A stretch of 64,000 nt of DNA from Juglans regia (taxonomy: Eukaryota; Streptophyta; Magnoliopsida; Fagales; Juglandaceae), in assembly GCF_001411555.2 (NCBI RefSeq), contig NC_049904.1, forward strand, positions 29,215,370 to 29,279,369. Direction: 5' to 3'. How positions within the stretch are numbered: position 1 is the first letter of the stretch; each line of letters starts with the position of its first letter. Positions 62,936 through 64,000 of this stretch are shown one piece after another. The notes beneath the pieces were generated by a model. It saw nothing but the letters and a program-made list of their open reading frames with translations. It did not search any database and was not told where the DNA came from. The position numbers and the translations under genes were made by a program.

Positions 62936-63621
62936 AAACATCTAAATATTGCATCATATTTTATTACAATTGAGGTGGGCTAAATTTCAATATAATCAAA
63001 CTGAATTGGATTACAATAAAATACAGATAAAAATTCAATCTCAACGTGATTCGTTTAAGCAAAGGAAAGAGAGAAAATAAAGAGGAATCCGAAAGCAGAA
63101 AGAGCAGGAGAAGTTGATCGTCTGGTCCACATAGCAGTGGCAGACACTGGATAATATAGCCTCGTGGGTAGCATCTGCGGCTCCACTAATACTAACATAG
63201 TAACTGCCATCCCAACGGAACAGCCGAGAGAGACAGAGACAGAGACAGAGACAGAGGCCCACGTGAACCAACCAATCCAAGGTACATAAGTTACAAACCT
63301 CAGTTTCGAGCTCAATTCAACCTTCTTGCCAGCTCGACGGGACCGGACCGAGCCGAGCCGATTCCATCGCAATTACATCGGCCCAAAGCCGATAGCCCAA
63401 AATGGTCGATCCTCTCACCTCACGCGCCCGCCCCCGGCGACCCCTCAACGGCTCGACCGTACGGTATGAACCCCAAGTCTTACGGCTCATGCGCCCGGCA
63501 CTTCATCGCCGCCTGATTTTTGTTTCTTTGCTTTGCCCTCATTTCTCCTTTACCCCCTTAAACCAACCATCCTCCCCCGCTCCCACCCGAAACTATAGTC
63601 ACCACCACCACCTGGCTCCCG
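62936..63621. other. Region upstream of the trihelix gene
   Basis: A CAGAGA hexanucleotide repeat lies at about 63226-63256. Base composition becomes GC-rich from about 63330 towards the gene, as expected for a promoter and leader. Open frames on both strands (63041-63629) are side effects of this composition. Confidence 0.5.
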
Positions 63622-64000
63622 ATGGGTGACCTTACGGATACCCTCTCGCCTCCGTCGACGACCCCACCTGCCGCTGCTCACTCCCGCCCCTTGCCGGTCC
63701 GAGAGGACTGCTGGAGCGAGGACGCCACCTCCACTCTGGTTGACGCCTGGGGCCGCCGTTACCTCGAGCTTAACCGGGGGAACCTCCGTCAGAAGGACTG
63801 GCAGGACGTGGCCGACGCCGTCAATGCCCTCCACGGCCACACCAAGAAAACCCACCGTACTGACGTCCAGTGCAAAAACCGGATCGACACCATCAAGAAA
63901 AAGTACAAGATCGAGAAGGCTAGGGTTTCTTCCTCCGACGGAACCCTCGCCTCTTCTTGGCCTTTCTTCGAACGCCTCGACGCTCTCATCGGATCCAACG
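63622..64000 (+). CDS. Trihelix (SIP1/ASIL-like) transcription factor, 5' part
   Basis: The frame opens at ATG 63622 ([11 protein letters not shown]) and is still open at the right edge, giving 126 codons. A Pro/Ser-rich start precedes the DNA-binding MYB/SANT-like trihelix domain (residues ~31-120): [20 protein letters not shown], then [35 protein letters not shown], and [14 protein letters not shown]. Conserved Trp residues are at the expected places, with the third in SSWPFF. Members bind GT-type elements and often repress embryo-maturation genes. The C-terminal part, normally with a coiled coil, lies outside the window. Confidence 0.8.
   Translation, partial: MGDLTDTLSPPSTTPPAAAHSRPLPVREDCWSEDATSTLVDAWGRRYLELNRGNLRQKDWQDVADAVNALHGHTKKTHRTDVQCKNRIDTIKKKYKIEKARVSSSDGTLASSWPFFERLDALIGSN

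Noticed and set aside
63041..63372. Minus-strand frames upstream of the trihelix gene
   Set aside because: They cover a CAGAGA microsatellite and show no family resemblance.

Overview
This is a gene-poor, AT-rich nuclear window from a dicot plant. Spliced genes with GT-AG introns, plant-specific families (PYR/PYL receptor, RD21-type protease with granulin domain, DUF688, DUF4228/PADRE, GARP and trihelix factors) and several retrotransposon classes support this. Many AT-rich MITEs with GAGATGAGTTGAGATG-like arms remind me of Fagales/walnut-family genomes, but I could not test that.

Genes, left to right: the last two exons of a GARP/G2-like factor (269-932, +); a three-exon DUF688 gene (9038-11525, -) with a triplicated 54-residue unit; a five-exon RD21-like cysteine protease with C-terminal granulin domain (19288-22090, -); an intronless PYR/PYL ABA-receptor gene (26668-28984, -) split by a 1.69-kb MITE; an intronless PEX7 gene (34363-35319, -); a DUF4228 gene (46768-47271, +); and the 5' part of a trihelix factor running off the right edge (63622-64000, +).

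Mobile DNA fills most of the rest: a 5'-truncated L1-type LINE with a decayed RNase H domain (1257-4060); a chromodomain Ty3/gypsy element with both LTRs (36555-43292, coding on -) whose reverse transcriptase is split by a nested 1.4-kb solo LTR (39571-40992); a Ty1/copia element with both LTRs, a tRNA-Met-type primer site and a TATAT duplication (52144-59566, coding on -) carrying a SINE-like insertion; hAT-like MITEs; PIF/Harbinger-like MITEs with TAA/TTA duplications; a third MITE family; and one or two possible MULE-like elements.

The strongest observation is the PYL locus. A TTA-flanked MITE, enlarged by a ~29-bp minisatellite, interrupts the codons of the terminal helix. Removing the element and one target-site copy restores an open frame ending in a plausible PYL C-terminus. 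I see no unknown multi-gene system; the novelty lies in nested insertions and in-gene repeats.
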